DNA of 64,000 bases. Origin: Pseudomonas helleri. Lineage in GTDB: Bacteria > Pseudomonadota > Gammaproteobacteria > Pseudomonadales > Pseudomonadaceae. Under the pieces are notes generated by a model. The model had not been told where the DNA came from. It worked only from the letters and a program-made list of their open reading frames with translations, and ran no database searches. The position numbers were made by a program, and so were the translations under genes. Positions 35,548-44,571 of the stretch are shown here, in pieces (position 1 is the first letter of the stretch; each line of letters begins with the position of its first letter). The stretch covers positions 248,001 to 312,000 of the forward strand of contig NZ_JYLD01000004.1 in assembly GCF_001043025.1 (NCBI RefSeq). The letters run 5' to 3'.

Positions 35548-36816
35548 CTATAAATCATCGAATCCGTACATCATTACCGCTTCCTTCGCATTGAAATGGT
35601 CTTGAAGGGCTGCTTTTTTAATCCAGTACTCAGCTTCTACTGGATTTTCAGGCACGCCCTCACCATCCATATACAAGCATCCCAACATATACTGAGCCTC
35701 TGCACTTCCCTCCTTTGCTAAGCGAAGATATGTTGAGAACACCAAATCTAGCCAAAAATCCGCTTTCAGCTTATCTTGCTCGACCCCTGCCCCCTTGTTA
35801 TACATCCTAGCCAACCTTAGCTGAGTCTCTACATCCCCAAGTTCAGCAGCTCTTAGACGCCATGCTGCGGCCTTGGACAAATCCTTAGGCACTACATGCC
35901 CGACCTCATACAAATGGCCGAGACTAATCATTGCATCAACACTGCCTAATTCAGCGGCCTTACAGTACCAAATTAGAGACTCAGCATCTCGTTTGCGAGA
36001 GAATAAATTACCCAATCGGCAATGTGCCCCTACATGCCCTTTCTCAGCGGCATTTAGTAGCCACTTCAAAGCATTCTTAAGATCTGACTTATCTAAATAA
36101 ATAGAGCCCAATCTAAATTGTGCTTCCACGTGCCCAAGCTCAGCAGCCTTGCGATATAGAAGGATCGCATTAAAATTAGAATCATGACGGAGATCGTCAG
36201 CATCATAAATATTTTCTGCAGATGTGAAATGAGCAGCAGCGTCGACCGGTTCGTCTCGAAAGATAAAACTAGTTCTAATAGCCTGCGCTGGTGCAGCGCC
36301 TATTTCCATAGCATCAACGTACTGTGAAATCATCGGCAAATTAACAGATTTAAAACATCCCAAGCCAGGGTTGTTTGTCATCAAAGCCTCGATAGCCCGA
36401 TAAGACACTCCATGAACATTTTCTTTTACATTATATTTTAACTCTTCACCTGCTGCCGTCACCGGACTGCTATATACCTCACCGCCTTTTGTACCCCACT
36501 TCGCTAGCCCTTCAAAAAACAAACGGGCTTCCGAGGGATTACCAGCTATATAGTTTTTAATATGCCGACCGCATCGCTCAGCTTCCACATGAGTTATCGT
36601 GTGCCCTTGCAAATATGGGACATCTAAAGTCTTAAAAAAAACGGCGTACTCTTGTCGAAAAACAGCTTCAATACTCGCGAGATCCTTTTCCGGAATATTT
36701 GCCTTAGTAGTTTTTCTTCCGAATAAGAAATAGCACACCACCCAACAGAGTAGAGACAAGCCAAAAGTAGGCCACGCAAGCACTAGGGCAACAATAAATA
36801 ATATCGGCACCGCCAC
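35548..36816 (-). CDS. Membrane-anchored Sel1-repeat protein
   Basis: A 422-residue protein. Residues 1-33 hold one or two hydrophobic spans ending in a basic FGRKTTK, so the rest is likely cytoplasmic. From about 215 to the C-terminus there are at least five Sel1-like (TPR-type) repeats of the pattern A..G...A...LG..Y, e.g. AAELGHVEAQFRLGSIYLDK, AAEKGHVGAHCRLGNLFSRK and KEGSAEAQYMLGCLYMDGEG. Such repeats mediate protein-protein contacts. The middle region (about 40-200) is not recognised. The gene is distinctly AT-rich and sits between an integrase remnant and a tRNA, so it is probably island cargo. Confidence 0.83.
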   Translation of the reverse strand: MAVPILFIVALVLAWPTFGLSLLCWVVCYFLFGRKTTKANIPEKDLASIEAVFRQEYAVFFKTLDVPYLQGHTITHVEAERCGRHIKNYIAGNPSEARLFFEGLAKWGTKGGEVYSSPVTAAGEELKYNVKENVHGVSYRAIEALMTNNPGLGCFKSVNLPMISQYVDAMEIGAAPAQAIRTSFIFRDEPVDAAAHFTSAENIYDADDLRHDSNFNAILLYRKAAELGHVEAQFRLGSIYLDKSDLKNALKWLLNAAEKGHVGAHCRLGNLFSRKRDAESLIWYCKAAELGSVDAMISLGHLYEVGHVVPKDLSKAAAWRLRAAELGDVETQLRLARMYNKGAGVEQDKLKADFWLDLVFSTYLRLAKEGSAEAQYMLGCLYMDGEGVPENPVEAEYWIKKAALQDHFNAKEAVMMYGFDDL

Positions 36817-37030
36817 CTCCCGTCATTCGACTTAATACTGCAAATTTGGCCATCGAACGATACGCATAAGCCCGCACCAAACTTCTCGACCCTGGAAGCA
36901 CAATCATATCAAGTCGCCATCGAGGAAGGTGCGCTTGCGCAATTGAACACGAGCACAAAGCCGCCTGAAGCGGCCCTAGAAAGACATTTCCTGCCCTAAA
37001 AATGCCCTAAACAAAATCCCAGAAACGAAA

Positions 37031-37064
37031 AAGCCCCTGAAATGTTCAACCATTTCAGGGGCTT
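37031..37064 (-). terminator. Terminator downstream of tRNA-Ser
   Basis: Stem AAGCCCCTGAAATG with loop and its complement, followed on the minus strand by a T-rich tract (TTTTTCGTTTC), 16 bases after the tRNA 3' end. Confidence 0.85.
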
Positions 37065-37079
37065 AGTCGTATTCAATAA

Positions 37080-37169
37080 TGGCGGAGAGATAGGGATTCG
37101 AACCCTAGGTACTGTCGCCAGTACAACGGATTTCGAATCCGTCCCATTCGGCCACTCTGGCATCTCTCC
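37080..37169 (-). tRNA. tRNA-Ser (CGA), CCA encoded
   Basis: Minus-strand 90 nt cloverleaf: acceptor GGAGAGAT pairing with ATCTCTCC, anticodon loop with CGA, a long variable arm (TGTACTGGCGACAGTACC) typical of class II Ser tRNAs, T-arm GGTTCGAATCC, and 3' GCCA. A plausible attachment site for the island remnant to its left. Confidence 0.95.
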
Positions 37170-37261
37170 AACGGCGCGCATCATAACAACGCTTTTGATT
37201 TCAGGCAAAGCCTTTTTTCAAAAAAATCGCGTGCTATCAGTTGCTTGCGCGCTTTTACAGC

Positions 37262-37975
37262 TTAAAGCGGGACGCCGAGACGGTTTGCAACTTCTTCGTA
37301 GGCTTCGATAACGTCGCCCAGGCCCTGACGGAAACGGTCTTTGTCCATTTTCTTGCCAGTGGCTTTGTCCCACAGACGGCAACCGTCCGGGCTGAATTCG
37401 TCGCCCAGGACGATGGTGCCGTCGTGGAATACGCCGAATTCAAGTTTGAAGTCGACCAGCAGCAAGCCAGCGTCGTCGAACAGTTTGTTCAGCACGTCGT
37501 TAACTTTGAGCGACAGTTCTTTCATGCGAACCAGTTGCTCGGCTGTGCCCCAACCGAATGCCACTACGTGGGATTCGTTGATGAACGGGTCGCCCTTGGC
37601 GTCGTCCTTGAGGAACAGTTCGAAGGTGTAAGGGTTGAGCTTCATGCCCTCTTCAACACCCAGACGCTTGACCAGGCTGCCTGCGGCGTAGTTACGCACA
37701 ACGCATTCAACCGGGATCATGTCGAGCTTTTTAACCAGGCATTCGTTGTCGCCCAGCAGTTTGTCGAATTGCGTCGGCACGCCGGCGGCTTCGAGTTTCT
37801 GCATGATGAAGGCGTTGAACTTGTTGTTCACCATGCCTTTACGATCGAGCTGCTCGATACGCTTGCCATCAAATGCTGAGGTGTCGTTGCGAAACAACAG
37901 GATCAAGCGGTTTTCGTCGTCAGTCTTGTAAACCGATTTCGCTTTACCGCGATAGAGTTCTTCACGTTTTTCCAT
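37262..37975 (-). CDS. purC: SAICAR synthase (phosphoribosylaminoimidazole-succinocarboxamide synthase)
   Basis: A 237-residue enzyme of purine synthesis joining CAIR with aspartate using ATP. Motifs: [20 protein letters not shown] (about 7-26), [10 protein letters not shown] (about 30-39), [20 protein letters not shown] (about 91-110) and LVDFKLEFG (about 174-182). Length is that of E. coli PurC. It is the last gene of a minus-strand group dapA-bamC-MBL-purC with short gaps. Confidence 0.97.
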   Translation of the reverse strand: MEKREELYRGKAKSVYKTDDENRLILLFRNDTSAFDGKRIEQLDRKGMVNNKFNAFIMQKLEAAGVPTQFDKLLGDNECLVKKLDMIPVECVVRNYAAGSLVKRLGVEEGMKLNPYTFELFLKDDAKGDPFINESHVVAFGWGTAEQLVRMKELSLKVNDVLNKLFDDAGLLLVDFKLEFGVFHDGTIVLGDEFSPDGCRLWDKATGKKMDKDRFRQGLGDVIEAYEEVANRLGVPL

Positions 37976-38003
37976 GATGGGCTCCGCATGCTAAGTAGGT
38001 GGG

Positions 38004-38762
38004 CTAGGCGATTGTGCGCCAGTCGAGCCCTGAATCTTGATCCGCCAGTTGCAGCCAGTCCGGGTCGCACCCAAGGGTGTCGACGAAACATTGTCGGGCC
38101 AGCTGCGGCAGGTTGTTCTTGCTGCTGAGGTGGGCCAGCACCAGGTGTTGCAGGTCTTTCCAGCCCAACTCGGCCACCAGGTTTGCGGCCTGATGGTTGT
38201 TCAAATGTCCTTCCTGACCACCCACTCGCTGCTTGAGAAAGTAGGGGTAGTGACCACGGGCCAGCAGATCGCGGCAATGGTTAGCCTCGATCATCAGTGC
38301 ATCCAGATCGCGGTAGCTGTGCAGCACGCCCGCGCAATAGGAACCCAGGTCGGTCAACAAGCCAAAACGCCGCTGACCATCACTGAAAACATATTGGGTG
38401 GGCTCCTGAGCATCATGTGCCACACGGGTCACACTGATGGTCAGAGCGCCGATCTGCAGCGTCTCACCGTCTGCCACGAAACCGGCCGGCTCCAGTGGTT
38501 TGCGCATCCCGCGCTGAGTGCCACGGCTCATATACACCGGCAAATTGTAGCGCCGAGACAGCAAACCCACGCCATGCACGTGATCGGCATGTTCGTGGGT
38601 TACCAAAATCGCGCTGAGTTGGTGTGGGCTGACGCCTAACCGAACCAGGCGGCGCTCGGTTTCTCGCAACGAGAAACCGCAATCGACCAATACATAGGTG
38701 CTGTCGCTGGCTATCAGCGTGCCATTCCCTTGGCTACCACTGCCGAGAACGGCAAAACGCAT
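38004..38762 (-). CDS. MBL-fold metallohydrolase (WalJ/YycJ-like)
   Basis: A 252-residue metallo-beta-lactamase-fold enzyme with the zinc-binding THEHADHVHG (about 54-63), further ligand His in RVAHDA (about 113) and Asp in GLLTDLGS. The N-terminus RFAVLGSGSQGNGTLIASD is characteristic of the WalJ/VicX group, thought to be nucleases. It starts 4 bases downstream of the bamC stop. Confidence 0.9.
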   Translation of the reverse strand: MRFAVLGSGSQGNGTLIASDSTYVLVDCGFSLRETERRLVRLGVSPHQLSAILVTHEHADHVHGVGLLSRRYNLPVYMSRGTQRGMRKPLEPAGFVADGETLQIGALTISVTRVAHDAQEPTQYVFSDGQRRFGLLTDLGSYCAGVLHSYRDLDALMIEANHCRDLLARGHYPYFLKQRVGGQEGHLNNHQAANLVAELGWKDLQHLVLAHLSSKNNLPQLARQCFVDTLGCDPDWLQLADQDSGLDWRTIA

Positions 38763-38766
38763 AAAA

Positions 38767-39882
38767 TTAGCCCAGGTTGTCTTGAATCTCGCTCAACACT
38801 TTGCGCGCCACTTCTGGCGATGCGCTCTTGTTGATGTTCTCTTCAACCGTCACTTGTACGCTGTCACCGACCTTGCTCAGGCGAACCTGATAACGCTGGG
38901 CACGGGCTTCAACTTCTTCCTTGCTCGGCTTGCCACCAAAGAGACCGGAGAAGAAACCAGGTTTCTCGTCCTTCTTCTCGGCTTTTTCCGCCAGGTTGAT
39001 GTAGTACAGGCCCAATGTGCGGTTGATGTCTTCAACGCGCCAATCACCCTGCTCAAGTGCACGACCGACGCTGGACCAGGCACGGTCGAGGTCTTCGGTG
39101 AGGCTCAGAACAGGGTTGCCGCTGCCGTCTTCGCTCAGGGTGACACGCGCCGGAGTATCGAAGTCACGGGCTGCCAGCAACGATACCGAACCGCCCTTCT
39201 CGGCGCTGCGGCTCATGCTGATCAGCATTTCGTCAACCAGGCCCGCATCCAGACCGGTGTTCACCGAGTTCTGTGTGAAATCAACATTGGCGGTGCTGCC
39301 CGCCGGGCGGTTGGCGCTGACCACGTAGATTTCGCTGGTGTTGCGCTGCACGCCTGGCTCGATGCGCACCCGCAGACGGGTTTCGCTGTCGGCAGCCAAG
39401 CCGCTGCTGGTCACGTGACGGGCAATCGGTGAGGACAATTCGCCAGCCTGCTGCCAAGCGGTGGTGAACTCGCCGGTTTGTGGGTGCTGCTCGTCGATAC
39501 GGAAGCCGTTGTCCTGGAAGAATTGCATCGCAACCGACCACACCTCGGACGGCACGTGCTGCGCCAACACCCAACGGCTGTCGCCGGTTTTTTGCAGGCT
39601 GTAGTCGCCGGAGCTGGTAATCGCCGCCAAAGGTTGTGGACGTGGCACGACAAACTCGCCCTTGACGTTGTCATCCGGCACGTTGGCCGGAATCGGCAAC
39701 AACGGCACCAGGCGCTTGTCAGTGACAACGCCCGGCGGCAGTTTCATCGGTGCAGTTTCTTGAGCTTGCAAATAGTCGCTGCCACGGTCCCGGAAGTACC
39801 CATCTGGGCCCCACAGCCAACCGCAGCCGCTGGTGCTTGAAATAATCACGGCTAGTGCGGAAAGTCCGGCCAATCGCTTCAT
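38767..39882 (-). CDS. bamC: Outer-membrane assembly lipoprotein BamC
   Basis: A 371-residue lipoprotein of the BAM complex. The signal peptide ends in a lipobox, STSGC (Cys about 20), followed by the unstructured N-terminal segment rich in Pro (KLPPGVVTDKRLVPLLPIPA) that lies on BamD, then two helix-grip domains. Located between dapA and the MBL gene, as in other Pseudomonas. Confidence 0.95.
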   Translation of the reverse strand: MKRLAGLSALAVIISSTSGCGWLWGPDGYFRDRGSDYLQAQETAPMKLPPGVVTDKRLVPLLPIPANVPDDNVKGEFVVPRPQPLAAITSSGDYSLQKTGDSRWVLAQHVPSEVWSVAMQFFQDNGFRIDEQHPQTGEFTTAWQQAGELSSPIARHVTSSGLAADSETRLRVRIEPGVQRNTSEIYVVSANRPAGSTANVDFTQNSVNTGLDAGLVDEMLISMSRSAEKGGSVSLLAARDFDTPARVTLSEDGSGNPVLSLTEDLDRAWSSVGRALEQGDWRVEDINRTLGLYYINLAEKAEKKDEKPGFFSGLFGGKPSKEEVEARAQRYQVRLSKVGDSVQVTVEENINKSASPEVARKVLSEIQDNLG

Positions 39883-39899
39883 GCGTAATGCTTCCTCAA

Positions 39900-40778
39900 T
39901 TAAACCAGGACGCCGGACTGGCGCATGGCCTGCCGCAGCGGTTCGTGACAGGCTTCGCTGAGCCAGGTGAGCGGCAGACGGATACCGTCCGGCATCAAGC
40001 CCATCTCATGCAGCGCCCACTTCACGGGGATCGGGTTGGATTCGATAAACAGGGTTTTATTGAGCGGCATCAGTTTTTCGTGAATCTTGCGGGCCGTTTC
40101 AGCATCGCCACGCATCGCAGCAGCGCACAGGTCGCTCATGTCACGTGGGGCAACGTTGGCGGTCACCGAGATGTTGCCTTTGCCGCCGAGCAGCATCAGC
40201 TCTACAGCCGTGGCGTCATCACCGGAGTACACCAGGAAATCGCTGCTTACATGGTCCAGGATGGCGCGCACGCGGGTCAGGTCGCCGGTGGCTTCCTTGA
40301 TGCCGATGATGTTATTCACTGTCGACAGGCGCACCACGGTTTCTGGCAGCATGTCGCACGCCGTACGGCCCGGAACGTTGTAAAGGATCTGCGGGATATC
40401 AACCGCTTCGGCGATGGCCTTGAAGTGCTGATACAAGCCTTCTTGGGTCGGCTTGTTGTAATACGGCGTCACCAGCAGGCAAGCATCTGCGCCCGCGGTC
40501 TTCGCGTTGGAGGTCAGTTCGATCGCTTCACGTGTCGAGTTGGCGCCTGTGCCGGCAATCACCGGAATACGCCCCGCCACCTGTTTGACGACGTAACGAA
40601 TCACTTCGATGTGTTCGTTCACATCCAGAGTTGCTGATTCACCTGTGGTGCCAACGGCAACAATGGCGTTGGTGCCCTCTTGCAGGTGAAAGTCCACCAG
40701 TTTGCTCAGAGCGTCCCAATCAAGACGTCCTTGTGCATCCATAGGTGTGACCAGTGCCACCATACTGCCCGCAATCAT
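39900..40778 (-). CDS. dapA: 4-hydroxy-tetrahydrodipicolinate synthase
   Basis: A 292-residue aldolase that condenses pyruvate with aspartate semialdehyde in lysine/diaminopimelate synthesis. Start at 40778 ([13 protein letters not shown]). Motifs: GTTGESATL (about 43-51), Tyr in [15 protein letters not shown] (about 133) and the Schiff-base Lys in [10 protein letters not shown] (about 161). Stop lies 17 bases before bamC. Confidence 0.97.
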   Translation of the reverse strand: MIAGSMVALVTPMDAQGRLDWDALSKLVDFHLQEGTNAIVAVGTTGESATLDVNEHIEVIRYVVKQVAGRIPVIAGTGANSTREAIELTSNAKTAGADACLLVTPYYNKPTQEGLYQHFKAIAEAVDIPQILYNVPGRTACDMLPETVVRLSTVNNIIGIKEATGDLTRVRAILDHVSSDFLVYSGDDATAVELMLLGGKGNISVTANVAPRDMSDLCAAAMRGDAETARKIHEKLMPLNKTLFIESNPIPVKWALHEMGLMPDGIRLPLTWLSEACHEPLRQAMRQSGVLV

Positions 40779-41106
40779 GCAACCGCTCCTGCCGGAAAAA
40801 GAGAGCCGTAATGGTACTGGCGCCATGACCCTTGCACAAGCAACAGCGCGCCTCATGAGCATTCCCCTTAGCGTTGCTTTTCGCTACCCTTCATCCTTTG
40901 ATTGGTACTGATGTGTGCGAACGTCTGTTTTACGGGCCTTTATGTCAGCATTTCACACCCTGCCCCCACGCCACAGAACGCAGTTTGCCGCGTGTGCAAA
41001 TTGCCTGAAACGGCCTGCTGGCGGGCTTGTGCTGTTTATAAAGGGCCTGATTTTCGACTCGCACGTCATCGACCGTACTGACCGCTCATCGTTTTAGGAA
41101 GGCTGC
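40779..41106. other. Divergent intergenic region dapA / GcvR-like gene
   Basis: 328 bases with no gene seen; holds the divergent promoters. AGGAAGG precedes the GcvR-like start. Confidence 0.5.
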
Positions 41107-41667
41107 ATGTCCACCCCCACAGTCCGCGAACAATTCCTTGTCATCAGTGCACTCGGCGCCAATCCCATGGAGCTGACTAACGTCCTGTGCCGGGCCAGCC
41201 ATGAAAATCGCTGCGCGGTGGTGACCTCTCGTCTGACTCGCCACGGCGAATGCAGCGCGCTGGTACTGGAAATTTCTGGCAGCTGGGACGCCCTGGCCCG
41301 CCTTGAGGCCGGCCTGCCCTCCCTGGCCAAACGCCACGCGTTCAACGTCAATGTTGTGCGCAGCGCGGCACTTGAGACTCGCCCGCAAGCACTGCCGTAC
41401 GTGGCTTATGTCAGTTCGGCCTACCGCTCGGACATCATCAACGAGCTGTGCCAGTTCTTCATGGACCACAACGTAGAACTCGAAAACCTGACCTGCGACA
41501 CCTATCAGGCCCCGCAAACCGGCGGCACCATGCTCAACGCCACGTTCACCGTGACCTTGCCGCCCGGTGTGCAAATCAGTTGGCTGCGCGACCAGTTCCT
41601 GGATTTCGCCGATGCCCTGAACCTCGACGCGCTGATCGAACCGTGGCGCCCACAGAACCCGATGTAA
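41107..41667 (+). CDS. GcvR-like glycine cleavage system regulator (two ACT domains)
   Basis: A 186-residue protein with two ACT-type halves: FLVISALGANPMELTNVLCR (about 10-29) and YVSSAYRSDIINELCQFFMD (about 100-119) with the ligand-contact loop VELENLTCDTY. GcvR proteins antagonise the activator GcvA in response to glycine. It precedes bcp by 14 bases, the arrangement conserved in Pseudomonas. Confidence 0.88.
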   Translation: MSTPTVREQFLVISALGANPMELTNVLCRASHENRCAVVTSRLTRHGECSALVLEISGSWDALARLEAGLPSLAKRHAFNVNVVRSAALETRPQALPYVAYVSSAYRSDIINELCQFFMDHNVELENLTCDTYQAPQTGGTMLNATFTVTLPPGVQISWLRDQFLDFADALNLDALIEPWRPQNPM

Positions 41668-41681
41668 GGAAGGAACCCCTC

Positions 41682-42155
41682 ATGGCCGTTGCACTTGACC
41701 AACCCGTAAGCGACTTCCAGATCCCGGCGACCGGCGAGAAAACCGTTAGCCTGTCGGCTCTCAAAGGCAAACAGGTGGTGATTTACTTCTACCCCAAAGA
41801 CAGCACGCCGGGCTGCACCACTGAAGGCCAGGGCTTTCGTGACCACTACGCCGAGTTCCAGGCAGCCAATACCGAAGTGTTTGGCGTATCACGGGACAGC
41901 CTCAAGTCTCACGAGAACTTCAAGGCCAAGCAGGCGTTTCCGTTTGAATTGCTGAGCGACAAGGACGAAGCCCTGTGCCAGCTGTTTGACGTGATCAAGC
42001 TGAAAAAGCTCTACGGCAAGGAATACCTGGGCGTGGACCGCAGCACCTTCCTGATCGACAAGGACGGCGTCCTGCGTCACGAATGGCGCGGCGTTAAGGT
42101 GCCAGGGCATGTTGAAGCGGTGCTGGGTCAGGCCAAGCAACTGAACCAGGCCTGA
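41682..42155 (+). CDS. bcp: Thioredoxin-dependent peroxiredoxin Bcp
   Basis: A 157-residue peroxiredoxin; start ATG at 41682 after AAGGAAGG. Active-site block YFYPKDSTPGCTTEGQGFRD (about 35-54) with the peroxidatic Cys; the position 5 residues on, where E. coli Bcp has the resolving Cys, is Gln/Gly, so resolution is probably by another thiol. Reduces peroxides in the cytoplasm. Confidence 0.95.
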   Translation: MAVALDQPVSDFQIPATGEKTVSLSALKGKQVVIYFYPKDSTPGCTTEGQGFRDHYAEFQAANTEVFGVSRDSLKSHENFKAKQAFPFELLSDKDEALCQLFDVIKLKKLYGKEYLGVDRSTFLIDKDGVLRHEWRGVKVPGHVEAVLGQAKQLNQA

Positions 42156-42186
42156 CCTGGTCCGCATGACTTGGGATCTACACCCT

Positions 42187-42271
42187 GTGGGAGCGGGCTT
42201 GCTCGCGATGCCGACAACTCGGTCTATCTAATACACCTTGTCGGCCCAATCGCGAGCAAGCCCGCTCCCAC
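42187..42271. repeat. REP-type inverted repeat, second family
   Basis: Arms GTGGGAGCGGGCTTGCTCGC and complement, separated by about 38 bases. A different REP class from the GTAGGAGCGAG units. A fragment of the latter (CTCGCTCCTAC) follows at 42275-42285. Confidence 0.93.
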
Positions 42272-42300
42272 ATGCTCGCTCCTACACGATCAAATGGTTT

Positions 42301-43131
42301 TTACTGACGAACCAACCGCAGGTTGTTGAATTCAACCTTTTCGGTACTTCGGTACGGGTTGATGTCCAGCCCGCCACGGCGCACGTAGCGTGCATACACG
42401 GTCAGTTTTTCGGGTTTGAGCAAACGCTGCAAATCGAGAAAAATCCGCTCGACACACTGCTCATGGAAGTCTGAGTGCTGGCGAAAGCTCACCAGATACG
42501 CCAGCAAACTGGCGTGATCCAGCGCTGCACCACGGTACTCCACCACCACGGTGCCCCAGTCTGGCTGGCTGGTGACCGGGCAGTTGGACTTGAGCAAGTG
42601 ACTGTACATGCTCTCCTCCACAACCTGCGACGGGTCGCACTTGAGCAACTCAGGACGCGGGTGCGCGTAATCGCTGACCGTAATGTTCAGATCATCAATG
42701 CATACACCCGGCAAAACGCCTACGCCATCTGCTTGAACGTCATTCAAGCTGCGCACGCGCACGCGCACAGGCTTACCAGAGGCGGCTGACAAATCCGCCT
42801 GCAAGGTGGCTTCCAGGGTTGGCGTGTCAGCAAACACGGTCTGGTTCAGCGAGTTCAGGTACAGCTTGAAGGATTTGGACTCAACGATGTTCGGCGAATC
42901 GGCAGCAAAGGCGAATTCGCCAATGGCCACCACGGGCTTGCCCGAGGGCAACAGCCACGACAGTTCGAAGCAGTTCCAGAAGTCCACTCCCACATAAGGC
43001 AGCGTGTCGGCGCTCAGCCCAAGCTCCGCCCATTTCGCCGCACGCGGGATCGGGAACAGCAAGGACGGGGTGTAGGTACTGATGTATTCACTGGACTTGC
43101 CCAGCGGCGAATGTTCGGCTGCGGGATGCAT
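42301..43131 (-). CDS. queF: NADPH-dependent preQ0 reductase
   Basis: A 276-residue two-domain QueF that reduces 7-cyano-7-deazaguanine to preQ1 in queuosine synthesis. Start at 43131 ([16 protein letters not shown]). The signature [17 protein letters not shown] (about 83-99), the catalytic Cys of [17 protein letters not shown] (about 180-196) and the substrate Glu/His in [11 protein letters not shown] (about 222-232) are present. Likely monocistronic. Confidence 0.96.
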   Translation of the reverse strand: MHPAAEHSPLGKSSEYISTYTPSLLFPIPRAAKWAELGLSADTLPYVGVDFWNCFELSWLLPSGKPVVAIGEFAFAADSPNIVESKSFKLYLNSLNQTVFADTPTLEATLQADLSAASGKPVRVRVRSLNDVQADGVGVLPGVCIDDLNITVSDYAHPRPELLKCDPSQVVEESMYSHLLKSNCPVTSQPDWGTVVVEYRGAALDHASLLAYLVSFRQHSDFHEQCVERIFLDLQRLLKPEKLTVYARYVRRGGLDINPYRSTEKVEFNNLRLVRQ

Positions 43132-43200
43132 GACAAAAACCTGGCTAGAAAAACCCGGCAATTCTACAGGCTTTCAGCCCCCGCAGACGATCAGACCGAT

Positions 43201-43737
43201 TTAAGGTGCAACTTTCAGCTGCCCCACCATGCCCGCCTGATAATGCCCGGGCACATTGCAGGCAAATTCCAGGTTGTCGGTGTTGCTAAAGGTCCAGGTC
43301 AGTTCGGCCGTTTTACCCGGCTCTACCAGCACGCTGTTAGGGTCATCATGCTTCATGCCCGGCATGTTCATCCCGCCATGCCCCATCGCCGAGTGGTCCA
43401 TACCTGCGTGATTGATGCCGGTGGGCGTCAACATGCCGCTCTGCTGCATGTCGAGCATCTCTTTTTGATGCGCCGCGTGCATGGCCGCGTGCCCCAGGTT
43501 GAATTCGTGCAGCAATTGGCCTTTGTTGACCAGCACAAAACGCACGGTCTCGCCGGCTTTTACATCCAGCGTCTTGGGGTTAAAGGCGATGTCGGTCATG
43601 TCGACTTCCACCGTGCGCGTGGCACTGACGGCAGGCGCCGGATGACCAAAGTCAAAGTGCTCACCCGGCGAGGCCATGACCGGCAAGCTCAGCGCCAGCA
43701 AACAACCCGCGAGAGACAAACGCTTGTGTACCGTCAT
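43201..43737 (-). CDS. Periplasmic copper-binding cupredoxin (CopI-like)
   Basis: A 178-residue exported protein with a signal peptide (cleavage after VMA, about 22). A cupredoxin fold carries type-1 copper ligands: His in LLHEFNLG (about 76), Cys/His/Met in FACNVPGHYQAGM (about 158-170). A Met/His-rich insertion (about 109-131: HAGMDHSAMGHGGMNMPGMK) gives further copper sites. It is divergent from a CopR-type regulator and shares an operator region with it, so it is most likely copper-induced. Confidence 0.9.
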   Translation of the reverse strand: MTVHKRLSLAGCLLALSLPVMASPGEHFDFGHPAPAVSATRTVEVDMTDIAFNPKTLDVKAGETVRFVLVNKGQLLHEFNLGHAAMHAAHQKEMLDMQQSGMLTPTGINHAGMDHSAMGHGGMNMPGMKHDDPNSVLVEPGKTAELTWTFSNTDNLEFACNVPGHYQAGMVGQLKVAP

Positions 43738-43812
43738 ACTTACCTCCAGAAACGTGCAGTCAGTCTTTGCACCACCTTAAAGCGGCGCGACTGGCATTCA
43801 ACTGACCGCAAG

Positions 43813-43828
43813 ATTACAACTTTGTAAG
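43813..43828. promoter_or_regulatory. CopR-type operator (cop box)
   Basis: ATTACAACTTTGTAAG is an inverted repeat (ATTACAA-CT-TTGTAAG) of the kind bound by CopR/CusR. It lies between the divergent cupredoxin and regulator genes, 63 bases before the regulator start and 76 before the cupredoxin. Confidence 0.75.
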
Positions 43829-43890
43829 CTTGACCCTACGAACAAATCCGCCCTGTATAAGGCTGAGGTGAATTTTGTGATGAGTTGCCC

Positions 43891-44571
43891 ATGAAACTGC
43901 TGATTGTCGAAGATCAGGCCAAAACCGGCCAATACCTGCGCCAAGGCTTGAGCGAGGCAGGCTTTACCACCGAACTGGCCACTGACGGCATCACCGGCCA
44001 GCATTTGGCCCTCACGGGCGATTACTCGCTGTTGATTCTCGATGTAATGCTGCCCGGTCGCGACGGCTGGCAGATCTTGCAAGCGGTGCGCAGCGCCGGG
44101 CTGGATATTCCCGTGCTGTTCTTGACCGCCCGCGATGCCGTAGAAGACCGCGTGCATGGCCTGGAGCTGGGGGCCGATGATTATCTGGTCAAACCGTTCG
44201 CCTTTTCCGAGCTGCTGGCCCGGGTGCGCAGCCTGTTGCGGCGCGGCAGCAGCACCACTCAAGAAACCAGCCTGCAATTGGCCGACTTGCGCCTGGACCT
44301 GATCCGCCGCCGCGTCGAGCGCGCCGGTCAGCGCATCGACCTGACCGCCAAAGAGTTTTCATTGTTGGAATTACTGTTGCGCCGCCAGGGCGAAGTGCTG
44401 CCCAAATCGTTGATCGCCTCGCAAGTGTGGGACATGAACTTCGACAGCGACACCAACGTGATCGAAGTGGCGATCCGCCGCCTGCGTCTGAAAATCGACG
44501 ACAACCATGAACACAAACTGATCCATACCGTGCGCGGCATGGGTTACGTACTTGAAGAGCGCGCCCACTGA
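43891..44571 (+). CDS. copR: Copper-responsive OmpR-type response regulator
   Basis: A 226-residue regulator; ATG at 43891 chosen over a TTG 6 bases upstream as it gives the canonical MKLLIVEDQ. Phospho-Asp in [13 protein letters not shown] (about 51), Lys in [11 protein letters not shown] (about 101). The winged helix ends [20 protein letters not shown], diagnostic for the CopR/CusR/PcoR branch. The stop overlaps the kinase start by one base (TGATG). Confidence 0.93.
   Translation: MKLLIVEDQAKTGQYLRQGLSEAGFTTELATDGITGQHLALTGDYSLLILDVMLPGRDGWQILQAVRSAGLDIPVLFLTARDAVEDRVHGLELGADDYLVKPFAFSELLARVRSLLRRGSSTTQETSLQLADLRLDLIRRRVERAGQRIDLTAKEFSLLELLLRRQGEVLPKSLIASQVWDMNFDSDTNVIEVAIRRLRLKIDDNHEHKLIHTVRGMGYVLEERAH

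Noticed and set aside
35109..37169. Attachment-site direct repeat of the tRNA-Ser 3' end
   Set aside because: No second copy of the tRNA 3' segment was found to the left in this window.
36996..37208. 70-codon minus-strand frame (MPEWPNGTDSKSVVLATVP)
   Set aside because: A well-known artefact of translating a class II Ser tRNA gene; the tRNA fold is clear.
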